Below, in pieces: positions 7,580 through 16,065 of a stretch of 49,466 bases of DNA. The stretch is taken from contig JAAXXL010000014.1 of NCBI GenBank assembly GCA_013334485.1, forward strand, positions 1 to 49,466, read 5' to 3'. This stretch comes from Chlorobiaceae bacterium. GTDB lineage: Bacteria; Bacteroidota; Chlorobiia; Chlorobiales; Chlorobiaceae. The position numbers and the translations under genes were made by a program. The notes under the pieces were generated by a model. It was given only the letters and a program-made list of their open reading frames with translations. It did not search any database and was not told the DNA's origin. Every line of letters starts with the position of its first letter. Position 1 is the stretch's first letter.

Positions 7580-8755
7580 TCAAAAAAGGAACTCCACTCC
7601 GGCAGTTGTCGAAGATGCCGTGTAATGGTTATACTCCGAATTTGAGGTATTCCATATCTTCTGGTACTCTCCGTACAAGTTCAGCTTCTTTCCCTTGTCG
7701 GAAAAGGAAACCGATTTTTCAAGGCGGGCCCATATCCTTTTATAGTCGTCACTTCGTTGAGGAGATCCTGTCACAGCATTGCCGCTGATATCCTGAGCCG
7801 TTTCAGTGTAGTTTTTTACCGACTGCTCATATCCTGTTCTTGCCGTCACACCATAGGGAAGCTTTCTGGAGAGCATCCCGCCGAACTCCCTGCTTTCATA
7901 GCTGTACCTGTCATCAAAAAGGGCATCCTCAGAATAATTGTCGGCAGACAAACCACTGACAGTAACATTGCTCTCCCCGAAATTGACACGATACCTGACA
8001 TAGACCCTTACCCCTGTTTTGTCGTCAAGCAACGGTGAGGAGAGGGTCAGAGCATTGACCCATTGTCCGGCATTTGCAGACTCAACGTCAGTTCCTGTTG
8101 TCACGACCCACCGTCCCCGATATCCCTTCCTGACGACGGTTGTTCCGGAAGTGAGGGGCGAGAGATAGTGCTTGTATCCGAGTTCAGATGAAATTCCGAT
8201 ATTTCTTCCTCCCTCCATCGGTATCTGCAACCCGCCATACAACTGGTGCTCAAGATTATCCAGCTCATCAAGTTGATCATAACTTCTGTTGGAGAGTGTG
8301 TAACCGGCTGATACAATCAAATTATCGCTCCGGGGCAATTTCACATCCACAAAACCCGCATATTCACGGTAGTCATAGAGCTGATAATTATCTCCGTCTA
8401 TCCTTGTTCTTCCCCGCAATCCGCTGCGTACCCAACCTTTATTATCCAGATTACGCTGAACAGCAAGGGTAATTTGAGGCAGAAGATAGTTTCGATCGGA
8501 ATGGTCTGTGAAATTGACAGAGTTTCCCTCTAATGATGCCATGGCACTCCATCTCTCCCAATCCCATGCGTGTGCCAGAGAGATATCCGCTTCAGAGACA
8601 ACATCTTTTTCGGGAGTGCTGTTTCGAAAAACATTGCTCTCTGCACTGCCTGAAATTGAAGCTTTAGTTTGCCACTCCGCCGCTGCAACCACTGGCCACA
8701 GAGCAATAATCGCCAGACTGAACAATAGCCTCATAATATTATTTGATGGTCTCAT
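7580..8755 (-). CDS. Outer-membrane beta-barrel protein of unknown family
   Basis: A 391-residue protein with a signal peptide ending near AAAEW, then alternating polar/aromatic strands rich in Tyr, Gly, Ser and Arg, and a C-terminal phenylalanine (GVEFLF) as expected for BAM-dependent barrels. Strand-like segments repeat about every 20-25 residues, allowing roughly 14-18 strands. I cannot name the family. Its place directly before two cytochrome genes invites comparison with porin parts of porin-cytochrome conduits (MtrB/PioB), but I see no sequence signature for that. The start is 6 bases after the stop of the 117-residue secreted protein, so the two are co-transcribed. Confidence 0.8.
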   Translation of the reverse strand: MRPSNNIMRLLFSLAIIALWPVVAAAEWQTKASISGSAESNVFRNSTPEKDVVSEADISLAHAWDWERWSAMASLEGNSVNFTDHSDRNYLLPQITLAVQRNLDNKGWVRSGLRGRTRIDGDNYQLYDYREYAGFVDVKLPRSDNLIVSAGYTLSNRSYDQLDELDNLEHQLYGGLQIPMEGGRNIGISSELGYKHYLSPLTSGTTVVRKGYRGRWVVTTGTDVESANAGQWVNALTLSSPLLDDKTGVRVYVRYRVNFGESNVTVSGLSADNYSEDALFDDRYSYESREFGGMLSRKLPYGVTARTGYEQSVKNYTETAQDISGNAVTGSPQRSDDYKRIWARLEKSVSFSDKGKKLNLYGEYQKIWNTSNSEYNHYTASSTTAGVEFLF

Positions 8756-8761
8756 ATCATT

Positions 8762-9115
8762 TTACCTTCTGCCTGATCCTTTCAGATGTCCACCTGTAGC
8801 CGGGTTGTTGACACCTCTTTTGCCGCCAACACCTTCATCGCTGAACATACCGGATCCTGATTGACCTCCATACCTCCCAGGCGTAGGGCCTAACGTGTTC
8901 GGGTATTTCGTCCTGTTCTGGATGATATCATTGATCCCATCGCAATCTTCATCAATGAACTGAAGTTTAGTTTGCGTTGCAGGATTCTCCTTTTGACTGG
9001 AATTACCGATGGTATTCATAGTTGAAATTGCTGAATCACGGCCAAAGGCGGCCCCGCAAAAACAGAGGCTCATCAGAACAAAGAGGGTACATTGTGGTGT
9101 TTTTGTTATCAGCAT
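8762..9115 (-). CDS. Secreted protein with one DxDxDG-type calcium-binding motif
   Basis: A 117-residue exported protein: signal peptide to about residue 25, a Ser/Thr/Asn-rich linker, then IDEDCDGINDII, an acidic loop of the thrombospondin-3/EF-hand type, and a Gly/Pro/Arg-rich tail. The same loop context (FVDADNNGINDRA) occurs in the next upstream gene, so the two products are related. AGGAG lies before the ATG at 9115. It is between that gene and the outer-membrane barrel gene and belongs to the same operon. Possible roles are a calcium-stabilised surface or periplasmic scaffold. No enzyme motif is present. Confidence 0.8.
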   Translation of the reverse strand: MLITKTPQCTLFVLMSLCFCGAAFGRDSAISTMNTIGNSSQKENPATQTKLQFIDEDCDGINDIIQNRTKYPNTLGPTPGRYGGQSGSGMFSDEGVGGKRGVNNPATGGHLKGSGRR

Positions 9116-9196
9116 TAAAAGTCTCCTCTTGAAAAGTGTCAGGTCCGGGTGTTATACACAAAATCCCGAACCTGAAAACGCAAAATATTGATCCCT

Positions 9197-9574
9197 TTAA
9201 CGCGCACTCCTTCCTGCACCATGCGGCCCTGTACCATCAAGAATGGGCGTTCCAGTGCCAGTACCTGAAGTTGCACCTCTCCCTGCACCGGATCCATCCT
9301 GCGGACGAACATAGGTGGGATCCTGACCGTTTGGAATACCGTCGCTGTTTGCATCCCTTGCCCTGTCATTGATACCGTTATTATCAGCATCAACAAATCC
9401 CATTCTGCTGCTTCCGGCACTTGTACTGGTAGTTGTTCCGGTACAGGTAGCTGTGCCTCTTCCGCCCATACCACTCCCGCTGCCGGCACCGCCCCCTCTT
9501 GCATAAACAGGATTCGATAATGAAAGCGTGAAGATCGAAGCAGCTATCATCGCCAGTCCAATAATATTTTTCAT
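9197..9574 (-). CDS. Secreted Gly-rich protein with tandem DxDxDG motifs; first gene of sigma-54 operon
   Basis: A 125-residue exported protein. The signal peptide ends near VYARG, followed by a Gly/Ser/Thr-rich segment. Two acidic calcium-loop-like repeats (DADNNGIND and DANSDGIPNGQD) come next, then a Gly/Thr-rich tail. The double loop resembles thrombospondin type 3 or dockerin-like calcium repeats. GGGA is 8-9 bases before the ATG at 9574. A -24/-12 promoter at 9659-9673 points at this gene, making it the head of a run that continues into the barrel and cytochrome genes. I know of no characterised homologue. Its role may be structural at the cell surface. Confidence 0.8.
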   Translation of the reverse strand: MKNIIGLAMIAASIFTLSLSNPVYARGGGAGSGSGMGGRGTATCTGTTTSTSAGSSRMGFVDADNNGINDRARDANSDGIPNGQDPTYVRPQDGSGAGRGATSGTGTGTPILDGTGPHGAGRSAR

Positions 9575-9658
9575 GGTAACATTTCCCTTTTCATTTGTGA
9601 TTGTATCTTTTCAAACATCGGAGCCCGATTGATCCCTCTGCTCCGCCATCTCTTATTT

Positions 9659-9673
9659 TCAATTACTGTGCCA
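9659..9673 (-). promoter_or_regulatory. Candidate sigma-54 (-24/-12) promoter
   Basis: Read on the minus strand, TGGCAC (9673-9668), five bases, then TTGA (9662-9659). The GG-to-TG spacing fits the sigma-54 consensus TGGCAC-N5-TTGC with one change at -12 (A for C). Transcription would start near 9647, leaving a leader of about 70 bases before the gene at 9574. A sigma-54 activator gene lies just beyond it (9832-11190). Confidence 0.65.
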
Positions 9674-9831
9674 CAAATGAAATAAAATTCATAAGTACTA
9701 ACCTGAATTGCTTTTAGCCAATTATTCCCGGTAATCTGATTATGGGATTTGACCCTGATTTTCGACCAGCCGGTCGTCTGTTCGACGATATGGTCGATGT
9801 TTGCTTCAGAAAAGATGAAGTGTTTGAGAGG

Positions 9832-11190
9832 TTATTTCATGCCGTACTTTTTAAGCTTGTAACGCAGGTGGCGTTCACTGATACCAAGAAGTTCGGCGGC
9901 TCTGGTCTGCACCTGACCAGACACACCGAGTGCATCAAGAATCAATGACTTTTCGAAGGCTTCAACCTTTTCAGTGAAAGCCCCATCTCCTGACGTTACC
10001 TGGTCTGAGATCTCACTGCCATCATTGAGCCTGACGGGAAGATCGTTTCGCATGATGGTTTCGCTGCGGGAAAGGACAACTGACTGCTGAATAATGTTTT
10101 CAAGTTCCCGGACGTTTCCGGGATAGGAGTATTTCATAAGAGAGTCCATCGCCTCTCTTGAAATTCCGGCAATCCGTTTGTTGTTTTCCGATGCAAAGCG
10201 GCGAATAAAGCCTTCAACCAATGGAGGAATATCTTCGCGTCGTTCTCTGAGGGGGGGTATTCGTATTGAAACAACATTCAGCCGATAGAAAAGGTCCTGG
10301 CGAAAGGAACCCTCTCTGATCATTGCTTCGAGATCCCTGTTTGTGGCGGCGACAATGCGGGCATTCGCCTGTAGCGAAATGTTGCTGCCGATGCGTTCAA
10401 ATGTTTTCTCCTGCAATACCCTGAGCAACTTGACCTGGAGGGAAAGGGGAATTTCGCCCACCTCATCAATGAAGAGAGTGCCGCCTTCAGCCGTTTCAAA
10501 TCTCCCTTTCCTTTGGCGGTCAGCTCCGGTAAAAGCCCCCTTTTCATGACCGAAAAGCTCACTTTCAAGGAGAGTATCCGGTAGTGCTGCGCAATTAACC
10601 GCAACAAATGGATTGTTGTGGCGGGAGCCGGAAAAATGTACAGTTCTGGCTATCAGTTCCTTGCCTGTGCCGGTTTCACCGGTGATCAGAACGGATGCAT
10701 TACTGTCGGCTATCCTGCCTGCAACATTGAGTACCTGACTCATCGCTGAGGATTCAGCTATGATTCCGTCAACACTGAATCGATCTGTGAGTTGCTCACG
10801 AAGCAACCGATTTTCGCTGATGAGCTGTTTTCGTTCAACAATATTGCGTATCAGTACCTGCAACCGATACAGGTCAATCGGCTTGGTGATGTAGTCGACA
10901 GCTCCCAGTTTCATGGCATCGGTTGCTGATTCAACCGTGCCGTAGGCGGTCATGATGATAACCTGTATAGAGGGATTGATCGCCTTGATTGCTTCAAGAA
11001 GTTTTACCCCGCTCATGCCGGGCATCTTGAAATCGGAGAGCACGATATCGACCGCACTGTTCCTGATACTCTGGAGGGCCTGTTCAGGGTGTGAAGCCTT
11101 CACTACCCGGTAGCCCTGCTTTGAGAGAAAGCCGGCAAGGCTCTCCAGTTGCACAGGCTCGTCTTCAACCACCAGAATCGTATAATCCAT
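9832..11190 (-). CDS. Sigma-54-dependent response regulator (ZraR/AtoC-like)
   Basis: A complete 452-residue NtrC-family activator. The N-terminal receiver has VVEDE and phosphoacceptor Asp in VLSDFKMPG. The AAA+ domain has Walker A GETGTGKE, the GAFTGA loop and Walker B LFIDEVGE. The C-terminal Fis-type helix-turn-helix includes RAAELLGISERHLRYKL. AAGGAAG precedes ATG ATC ATG; the second ATG (11190) has correct spacing, so the 41 residues of upstream open frame are not coding. It follows the sensor kinase gene by 37 bases and is its cognate regulator. The -24/-12 promoter 159 bases beyond its stop makes the secreted-protein/barrel/cytochrome operon the obvious target. Confidence 0.96.
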   Translation of the reverse strand: MDYTILVVEDEPVQLESLAGFLSKQGYRVVKASHPEQALQSIRNSAVDIVLSDFKMPGMSGVKLLEAIKAINPSIQVIIMTAYGTVESATDAMKLGAVDYITKPIDLYRLQVLIRNIVERKQLISENRLLREQLTDRFSVDGIIAESSAMSQVLNVAGRIADSNASVLITGETGTGKELIARTVHFSGSRHNNPFVAVNCAALPDTLLESELFGHEKGAFTGADRQRKGRFETAEGGTLFIDEVGEIPLSLQVKLLRVLQEKTFERIGSNISLQANARIVAATNRDLEAMIREGSFRQDLFYRLNVVSIRIPPLRERREDIPPLVEGFIRRFASENNKRIAGISREAMDSLMKYSYPGNVRELENIIQQSVVLSRSETIMRNDLPVRLNDGSEISDQVTSGDGAFTEKVEAFEKSLILDALGVSGQVQTRAAELLGISERHLRYKLKKYGMK

Positions 11191-11227
11191 GATCATCTTC
11201 CTTTTTTTCTTTGCTAATGAGAACCGT

Positions 11228-13267
11228 TCATAACCGGGGCAGCACGATTCTGAAAATGCTCCCCCTGTTTTCAATGCTTTCGACCTCCATAACTCCTCCA
11301 TGGGACTGGACAATCTGGTTGGCGATGCTCAGCCCCATTCCTGTACCCTCCTCTTTTGAGGTAAAATAGAGATTGAATATTTGAGAGAGCATCTCATCTG
11401 GAATTCCCCTGCCGGTATCGGAAACCTCAATGAAGGCATTGCCGGATCGCTCTCCTGCCGTGACGGCCACCTCCCCGCCCGGCTCTGTAGCTTCTACTGC
11501 ATTGCGTACAAGATTGAGCAATACCTGCTGCATCTGCGCCCTGTCGATAGCAATCCGGCATGGAGATAAAACCTTCAGGGTAAAGTGCACTTCTCCGGCT
11601 TCGGCTTCACCCTCCAGTAGAGGCCGGTATTGCGTGATAAATTCCTCCAGCTCTGTTGGCATCAGCATAAGCTTCGGGGGACGGGCAAATTTCAGAAATC
11701 GCTGGATGATGGCATTGACCCTATGTACTTCACCAACAATAGATCGAGCCAGATGATGATACTCCTCTCTCTCTTCAGTTGGAGAAAACTCCATGTCAAG
11801 CCGCTGCCCCAGAACTCCGATGGCATTGAGCGGATTGCGGATTTCATGAGCCACCCCGGAAGCGAGTTCACCCATTGCGGTGAGTTTTTCCTGTCGCTCG
11901 ATCACTCTTTGCATTGAACGCTCCCCGGTCATATCCCGTAAAACGACAAACGCCCCGTCAGGATAGTTCTCCGTGCCTGTGACCAGGCTGAAATGGCCTG
12001 CGAGAATGAGACAACGTTTGTGAATAAAGCATTCGAACTCCTTTGTGATGGAAGGAGTCTCCCGGTTCATAAACTCAATGATCAGGATTCCGCATTCGGG
12101 CAAAATATCACTGAGAGGGTGGCCGATGGCATCGGTCATCCTTATACCCAAAAGCTTTTCGGCTGAGCTGTTGAGCAGTGTAATGTTCCCCCCCGAGTTC
12201 ACGGCTATGACTGAATCCGCCATATTTTCGAGAATGGAGGAGGAAAAGAGCTTTTCACCAAGCAGGGCATCCTTGACCCTCAATTCATTGCGTCGTGTAA
12301 GGATAAGGTTGAATACCGCAAGCCCGCCAATAAATGCAAGACTGAGAAGCAGCAAAAGCCTGGTTTGAAGCTTCTCTGATGCCTCCATGAATGGATCGGT
12401 TTTCAGTCCGATGCGAAGTAATCCGAACCTGCTGTTGTGATAGTAAAATGGCTTGATCACCTCAAAGACCTTTGTGCCATTAAATGTGGTAAACCTTGTG
12501 GTTGAACTGTTCTGTTCAAGTGCTCGCGACAGGATCGGGTCTGACTGAATGGTTTCGGTTTCAGTTACATTTGAGGTCGCAGCAATGATGGCCGACGTAT
12601 CCTGCCAGATGATATAGGCAATCCCGGCAGCATCGGTACCTGTTCGCTGAATGAGTCTTCCCGGCCCTATCTGCTTCTGCATGGCGAGCAGTCTTGATGC
12701 ATCGACATTTCCGACAATGGCGCCGCCCCGTTTTCTGGCTACAGCAACAACCAGTCGGGGCCCCTTTCCTGATTCGCTCTCCCTGATTCCAAGGTTGAGC
12801 AGATCAGTTTTTCCTGAAAGGATCGGCATGAGCTGAGAGGATGGATCGCAGTTCAAAAGAAGTGGTTTGTGATCAGGCGGAGTGTTCCATGCAATTCGCT
12901 TGCCGTTACGATCAACAATAGTTATCCGGTACATTCCGCTTTTACCTGCAATTTCAGTCAGATTTTCGGATGTCAACGCTTTCTGGCTATCCATGCGCTC
13001 TATCAGACGCAACTGATCGGCCAGCCCGCCGGTAATGAGACTATTGATCTCGTTATAGCCGATAAGTGCAGTTTCAGCACCTTCAGTAAGAAAATGAATA
13101 AGCAGTGTTGACTCCTCATGCATCATCTTCTCTATCTCTTGCATGCGGGCTTTATAGTGCAAAAAGGCTGTAGCGGAGAATGCTATGACCAATAAAAAAA
13201 ACATTCCGGCAAGATAGTTTGGCGGAATTGGCAACGGACGCCACTGTTTTTTATTCCTGCGTATCAT
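11228..13267 (-). CDS. Membrane sensor histidine kinase (PAS-HisKA-HATPase), ZraS/AtoS-like
   Basis: A 679-residue kinase. A first transmembrane helix at about 20-40 and a second near residue 310 enclose a periplasmic sensor domain of roughly 260 residues, probably Cache-like. A PAS domain follows, then HisKA with GVAHEIRNPLNAIG (phosphoacceptor His) and a HATPase domain with DTGRGIPDEM and GTGMGLSIANQIV. I favour the ATG at 13267 because it is followed at once by a basic segment and the first helix; a GTG start further upstream is possible and no Shine-Dalgarno site helps. It is co-transcribed with the regulator gene at 9832 and presumably senses a periplasmic ligand. Confidence 0.94.
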   Translation of the reverse strand: MIRRNKKQWRPLPIPPNYLAGMFFLLVIAFSATAFLHYKARMQEIEKMMHEESTLLIHFLTEGAETALIGYNEINSLITGGLADQLRLIERMDSQKALTSENLTEIAGKSGMYRITIVDRNGKRIAWNTPPDHKPLLLNCDPSSQLMPILSGKTDLLNLGIRESESGKGPRLVVAVARKRGGAIVGNVDASRLLAMQKQIGPGRLIQRTGTDAAGIAYIIWQDTSAIIAATSNVTETETIQSDPILSRALEQNSSTTRFTTFNGTKVFEVIKPFYYHNSRFGLLRIGLKTDPFMEASEKLQTRLLLLLSLAFIGGLAVFNLILTRRNELRVKDALLGEKLFSSSILENMADSVIAVNSGGNITLLNSSAEKLLGIRMTDAIGHPLSDILPECGILIIEFMNRETPSITKEFECFIHKRCLILAGHFSLVTGTENYPDGAFVVLRDMTGERSMQRVIERQEKLTAMGELASGVAHEIRNPLNAIGVLGQRLDMEFSPTEEREEYHHLARSIVGEVHRVNAIIQRFLKFARPPKLMLMPTELEEFITQYRPLLEGEAEAGEVHFTLKVLSPCRIAIDRAQMQQVLLNLVRNAVEATEPGGEVAVTAGERSGNAFIEVSDTGRGIPDEMLSQIFNLYFTSKEEGTGMGLSIANQIVQSHGGVMEVESIENRGSIFRIVLPRL

Positions 13268-13532
13268 GCGTAGCGGTATCTTTGCATTACCTCTTTCACC
13301 CGTCACTGTTATACTTGATGCTCCGGTAAACAGAGCAATCACCACCCCGAGCGCGACAAAACCCGTCAGCAGCTCTTACATCCAAAATAATAGAGTTCCG
13401 ATCAGAGCCCCCGGTTACCGAAAATGCCGACGAGATGATCATTGCTTGCTATAGAACAATATTGTATTATTACTCTGAAAACATGTAATTACTATCGATC
13501 AAACCTCACTCAACCCTGAACAGTAAACCCCA

Positions 13533-13760
13533 ATGCAGAAAAATGTAGGTCAAACTGATAAAATAATCCGGATTGTTATCGGAATTGCCATGATTGCTGC
13601 CGGAGTTATCAATCAATCATGGTGGGGAGCTGTTGGTGTTGTGCCGCTTCTGACAGCATTTACAGGATTTTGTCCGCTCTATACCCTGATCAAGACCTCT
13701 ACCTGCGGAAGTTGCGGTTGTGGTGATAAACCAAGAGACAATAGCTCATGCAAGCCATGA
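13533..13760 (+). CDS. DUF2892 (YgaP-type) membrane protein with Cys-rich tail
   Basis: A 75-residue protein of the DUF2892 family. It has the conserved start NVGQTDKIIRIVIG, two transmembrane helices (about 12-28 and 31-50), the CPLYTLI motif and a C-terminal CGSCGCG cluster. DUF2892 domains occur alone or fused to rhodanese domains as in YgaP, so a link to sulfur or redox handling is possible. It converges with the FISUMP lipoprotein gene, the two stops being 13 bases apart. Confidence 0.88.
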   Translation: MQKNVGQTDKIIRIVIGIAMIAAGVINQSWWGAVGVVPLLTAFTGFCPLYTLIKTSTCGSCGCGDKPRDNSSCKP

Positions 13761-13773
13761 AAAGGGCACCCTC

Positions 13774-14475
13774 TTACTCCTTGATGCATCGAACTGAAAA
13801 GCCAATGTTTTTATTGGCCATCCCTCTTCTCAGGGCTGCATCAAAGTAGCCCAGCGACCAACCCCATGCACTGTTTGCTCTGGATTCGGTTGATGACCAT
13901 AGTCTGCTGTATTCTCCGGGCGTCATAAAGAATCCGTCGTAGTCACGCCTTGCTCCGCCCGGCAGTGCCTCAAAACTGCTTCTTTGTACGGCACCAGGAC
14001 CCTCTTGATCCCGCCAGAGTGTTGCGGATTTTATAGCTCCGCCTGCATTTTCAAGGCCACCAAGCAGTTCAGCAAGCTTGCTCCATTCAGCATCGATGGC
14101 TACGTGCCACCCTTTCGGGGCAAGGCCTCTCGGATCATTGACTGCGTACCAGTTATAAAGTTTCCCATAGATCGCACCATTTTCACGCAGGTTATTGCTG
14201 TAACACCAAGCGCCTGTTTTCAGGAGTGCCCACTCTTCGGGATCCTTGACTTCAGGGATCGGGTCACCGTTCCGGTAGTGTGCCACATCAAGATTTTTCC
14301 CTGTCCATACCATGCGACCAATCTGAACGGCTGAGTAACTGTTTCCATCTCTATCAATGACCTGTTCCGGCCGACTGGTGCATCCTGCCAGAAACAGCAG
14401 GAGTACATGAGCCCAGATTACATAAAATAATCCGGCCCTGATACCGGTAATGCGCTTAACGGTTGTCATAGCCAT
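13774..14475 (-). CDS. FISUMP-domain lipoprotein
   Basis: A 233-residue protein with a lipoprotein signal peptide (LLLFLAGC, lipid-modified Cys32) and a single FISUMP domain (Fibrobacter succinogenes major paralogous domain). Typical segments are visible: VQIGRMVWTGKNLD, YGKLYNWYAV, LAPKGWHVA, LWSSTE and FSVRCIKE. FISUMP proteins are surface or envelope proteins of unknown function in Bacteroidetes, Chlorobi and Fibrobacteres. The ATG overlaps the end of the SQR-like gene by 10 bases, so the two are coupled. This supports an envelope role alongside sulfide oxidation, but that is inference. Confidence 0.92.
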   Translation of the reverse strand: MAMTTVKRITGIRAGLFYVIWAHVLLLFLAGCTSRPEQVIDRDGNSYSAVQIGRMVWTGKNLDVAHYRNGDPIPEVKDPEEWALLKTGAWCYSNNLRENGAIYGKLYNWYAVNDPRGLAPKGWHVAIDAEWSKLAELLGGLENAGGAIKSATLWRDQEGPGAVQRSSFEALPGGARRDYDGFFMTPGEYSRLWSSTESRANSAWGWSLGYFDAALRRGMANKNIGFSVRCIKE

Positions 14476-15617
14476 AGTTTGGATAGTTTATAGTAGTGCC
14501 CCCAGCATTTTTTCAACCAGTGGCCAATAACCGGCATTGGCAGAAACAGCTCCCTTGTCCTGTTTTTATAGACAAATCCTGCCCCGTCACCCATATCCAT
14601 CACGCAGAGAATATTCAGATGATCCTGATACCCTTTCATGCTCTCCTGACGTCCGGAATGCTCAACAGATGCATTAAATGCCGCATTGCTTCCCATCAAT
14701 TCTGCTATATGCCCCTGTTTTGCTTTCCACTCCGGACCTTCAAGAGCCGCTGCATCACCAACCGCATACCATCCACTGACCCCCTCTATCCGGCAGTAAT
14801 CGTCAATACGAATGAAGCCTGCGCCGTTTTGGGGAAGGTTTGAGTTTTTTATCAGCTCATGGCCTTCACCGGCCGGTATAAACATGCAGAGGTCGCACTG
14901 AAGCTTGCTCTGATCCTCAAAAACGATCCCTTCCGGCTCAAAAAGGCTGATCTTTTGTCCGAACCGTGTAAAAAAGTTTTTTGATGTAAACATGCTCCCC
15001 ATGGCCGAAAGAGCTTTTTTCCCCATTCTGGCACCGGGCTCGGCCATGGGAGCAAAAAAGGTCATTTCAAATTGCTCCCTGATACCCAGCTTGACAAGAT
15101 GATGATGCAGATTAAAAAAGAGCTCAAATCCGGGGCCACCACGAACCGCGCTCGGATCTTTCGGATTGCCGCCGAATCCGCATGCTATGCGGCAACCCCC
15201 GCGAGCAATCAGCGCTTCAATCTTTTGTTTGAGAAGGAGCGAATCTTCCGGGTGACCGCAGATGGAAACGGTATGTTCAATACCTTCGTGTTTCATTTTC
15301 GAAGCGCCCAATGCTATAACCACTATATCTGGCGAAACAAGAACCCCTGTTTTTTCAAGCATAACCGTTCTTCGCTCGCCATCAAGAGCAATGACCTTGT
15401 CAAGAGTGAGTGAAAACCCGTGTTTGCGCGCCAGTTTTGAGAGCGGAATCCCGATATCACTGAACTGCACACCTCCTGTGGGTATCCAGATAGCCAATGG
15501 ATAGATAAACAGATAGTCACGGTCGGAAACAAGTTCAACCGAAAAGCCCTGTTTACGGAAAGCTATTGCCGAAGCAACGCCACCAATGCCACCCCCAAGA
15601 ATCAGCACGTTATGCAT
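14466..15617 (-). CDS. Sulfide:quinone oxidoreductase-like FAD protein
   Basis: A 383-residue flavoprotein of the SQR/flavocytochrome c sulfide dehydrogenase superfamily. The N-terminal dinucleotide motif is GGGIGG (8-13), the second FAD motif is WYAVGDAAAL (283-292), and Cys142/Cys146 and Cys338 are candidates for the redox-active cysteines. The C-terminus has the amphipathic and aromatic character expected for membrane binding. SQR enzymes oxidise sulfide to polysulfide and reduce quinone. Green sulfur bacteria carry several types, and I cannot say which type this is without alignment. The short Cys-rich ORF at 15602-15742 overlaps its start by 16 bases, and the FISUMP lipoprotein overlaps its end, making a three-gene operon. 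Confidence 0.85.
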   Translation of the reverse strand: MHNVLILGGGIGGVASAIAFRKQGFSVELVSDRDYLFIYPLAIWIPTGGVQFSDIGIPLSKLARKHGFSLTLDKVIALDGERRTVMLEKTGVLVSPDIVVIALGASKMKHEGIEHTVSICGHPEDSLLLKQKIEALIARGGCRIACGFGGNPKDPSAVRGGPGFELFFNLHHHLVKLGIREQFEMTFFAPMAEPGARMGKKALSAMGSMFTSKNFFTRFGQKISLFEPEGIVFEDQSKLQCDLCMFIPAGEGHELIKNSNLPQNGAGFIRIDDYCRIEGVSGWYAVGDAAALEGPEWKAKQGHIAELMGSNAAFNASVEHSGRQESMKGYQDHLNILCVMDMGDGAGFVYKNRTRELFLPMPVIGHWLKKCWGHYYKLSKLWL

Positions 15618-15742
15618 TGATATTCTCTTTTGTGAATTACCGTGTGACTGCAGTTACGACAGATTTCTGTAGCTCCATGATATGGCTGTTTATGGCACAG
15701 AGGTTGGCTGCACTGATAACAGCATATTGAGCCTGACTTCAT
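15602..15742 (-). CDS. 46-residue Cys-rich (zinc-ribbon or Fe-S-like) protein upstream of the SQR-like gene
   Basis: A short ORF of 46 residues with nine cysteines and four histidines, arranged CCYQC, CH, CRNC, H and a terminal CxxC (QCITC). The spacing CxxC...CxxC suits a zinc ribbon or small metal site. GGGAAG lies 5 bases before the ATG at 15742, and its stop overlaps the SQR-like start by 16 bases, which argues for real, coupled translation. I do not recognise a family. It could be a metal-binding accessory for the flavoprotein or a leader peptide whose translation controls it. Confidence 0.6.
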   Translation of the reverse strand: MKSGSICCYQCSQPLCHKQPYHGATEICRNCSHTVIHKREYQCITC

Positions 15743-16065
15743 TTAGTCTTCCCGTTTTTATTATAAGCATATGCTCATAATAAACCAACCGGCAAAAAGA
15801 GTTGAATCCTGAAATTCGAAAAAAGTGCACAGAATTCTCCCTGTTGGCTCCGTTAACAAGAGATCAGGGGGAATGGGTAGGGAAATACGATCAAAAAATC
15901 AAATCGGATTGGAGAGGAGCTTTTTGAACAAGATGAGGGTGCTTTCATTCGGGGTAGGTCAATTACTCCCAAGCTCAGAGCCCGACATCAAATATCGAGC
16001 TTCGCGAGGCTCACAGTTATTGAGTATATAGCGAAGTTTTGCAAGGTTATTTATTGACCAGGCAC
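15743..16065. other. Intergenic stretch without a recognisable gene
   Basis: It should contain the promoter of the Cys-rich/SQR-like/FISUMP operon. A 68-codon open frame on the plus strand (15825-16031) has no family character and no good ribosome site. No repeat or strong hairpin was seen. Confidence 0.35.

Noticed and set aside
7580-8755. Naming the barrel protein MtrB or PioB
   Set aside because: Only the neighbourhood suggests it; the N-terminal CxxC and length of MtrB-type proteins are missing.
15825-16031. 68-codon plus-strand open frame in the gap before the 104-residue protein gene
   Set aside because: No family character, no ribosome site, isolated from other genes.
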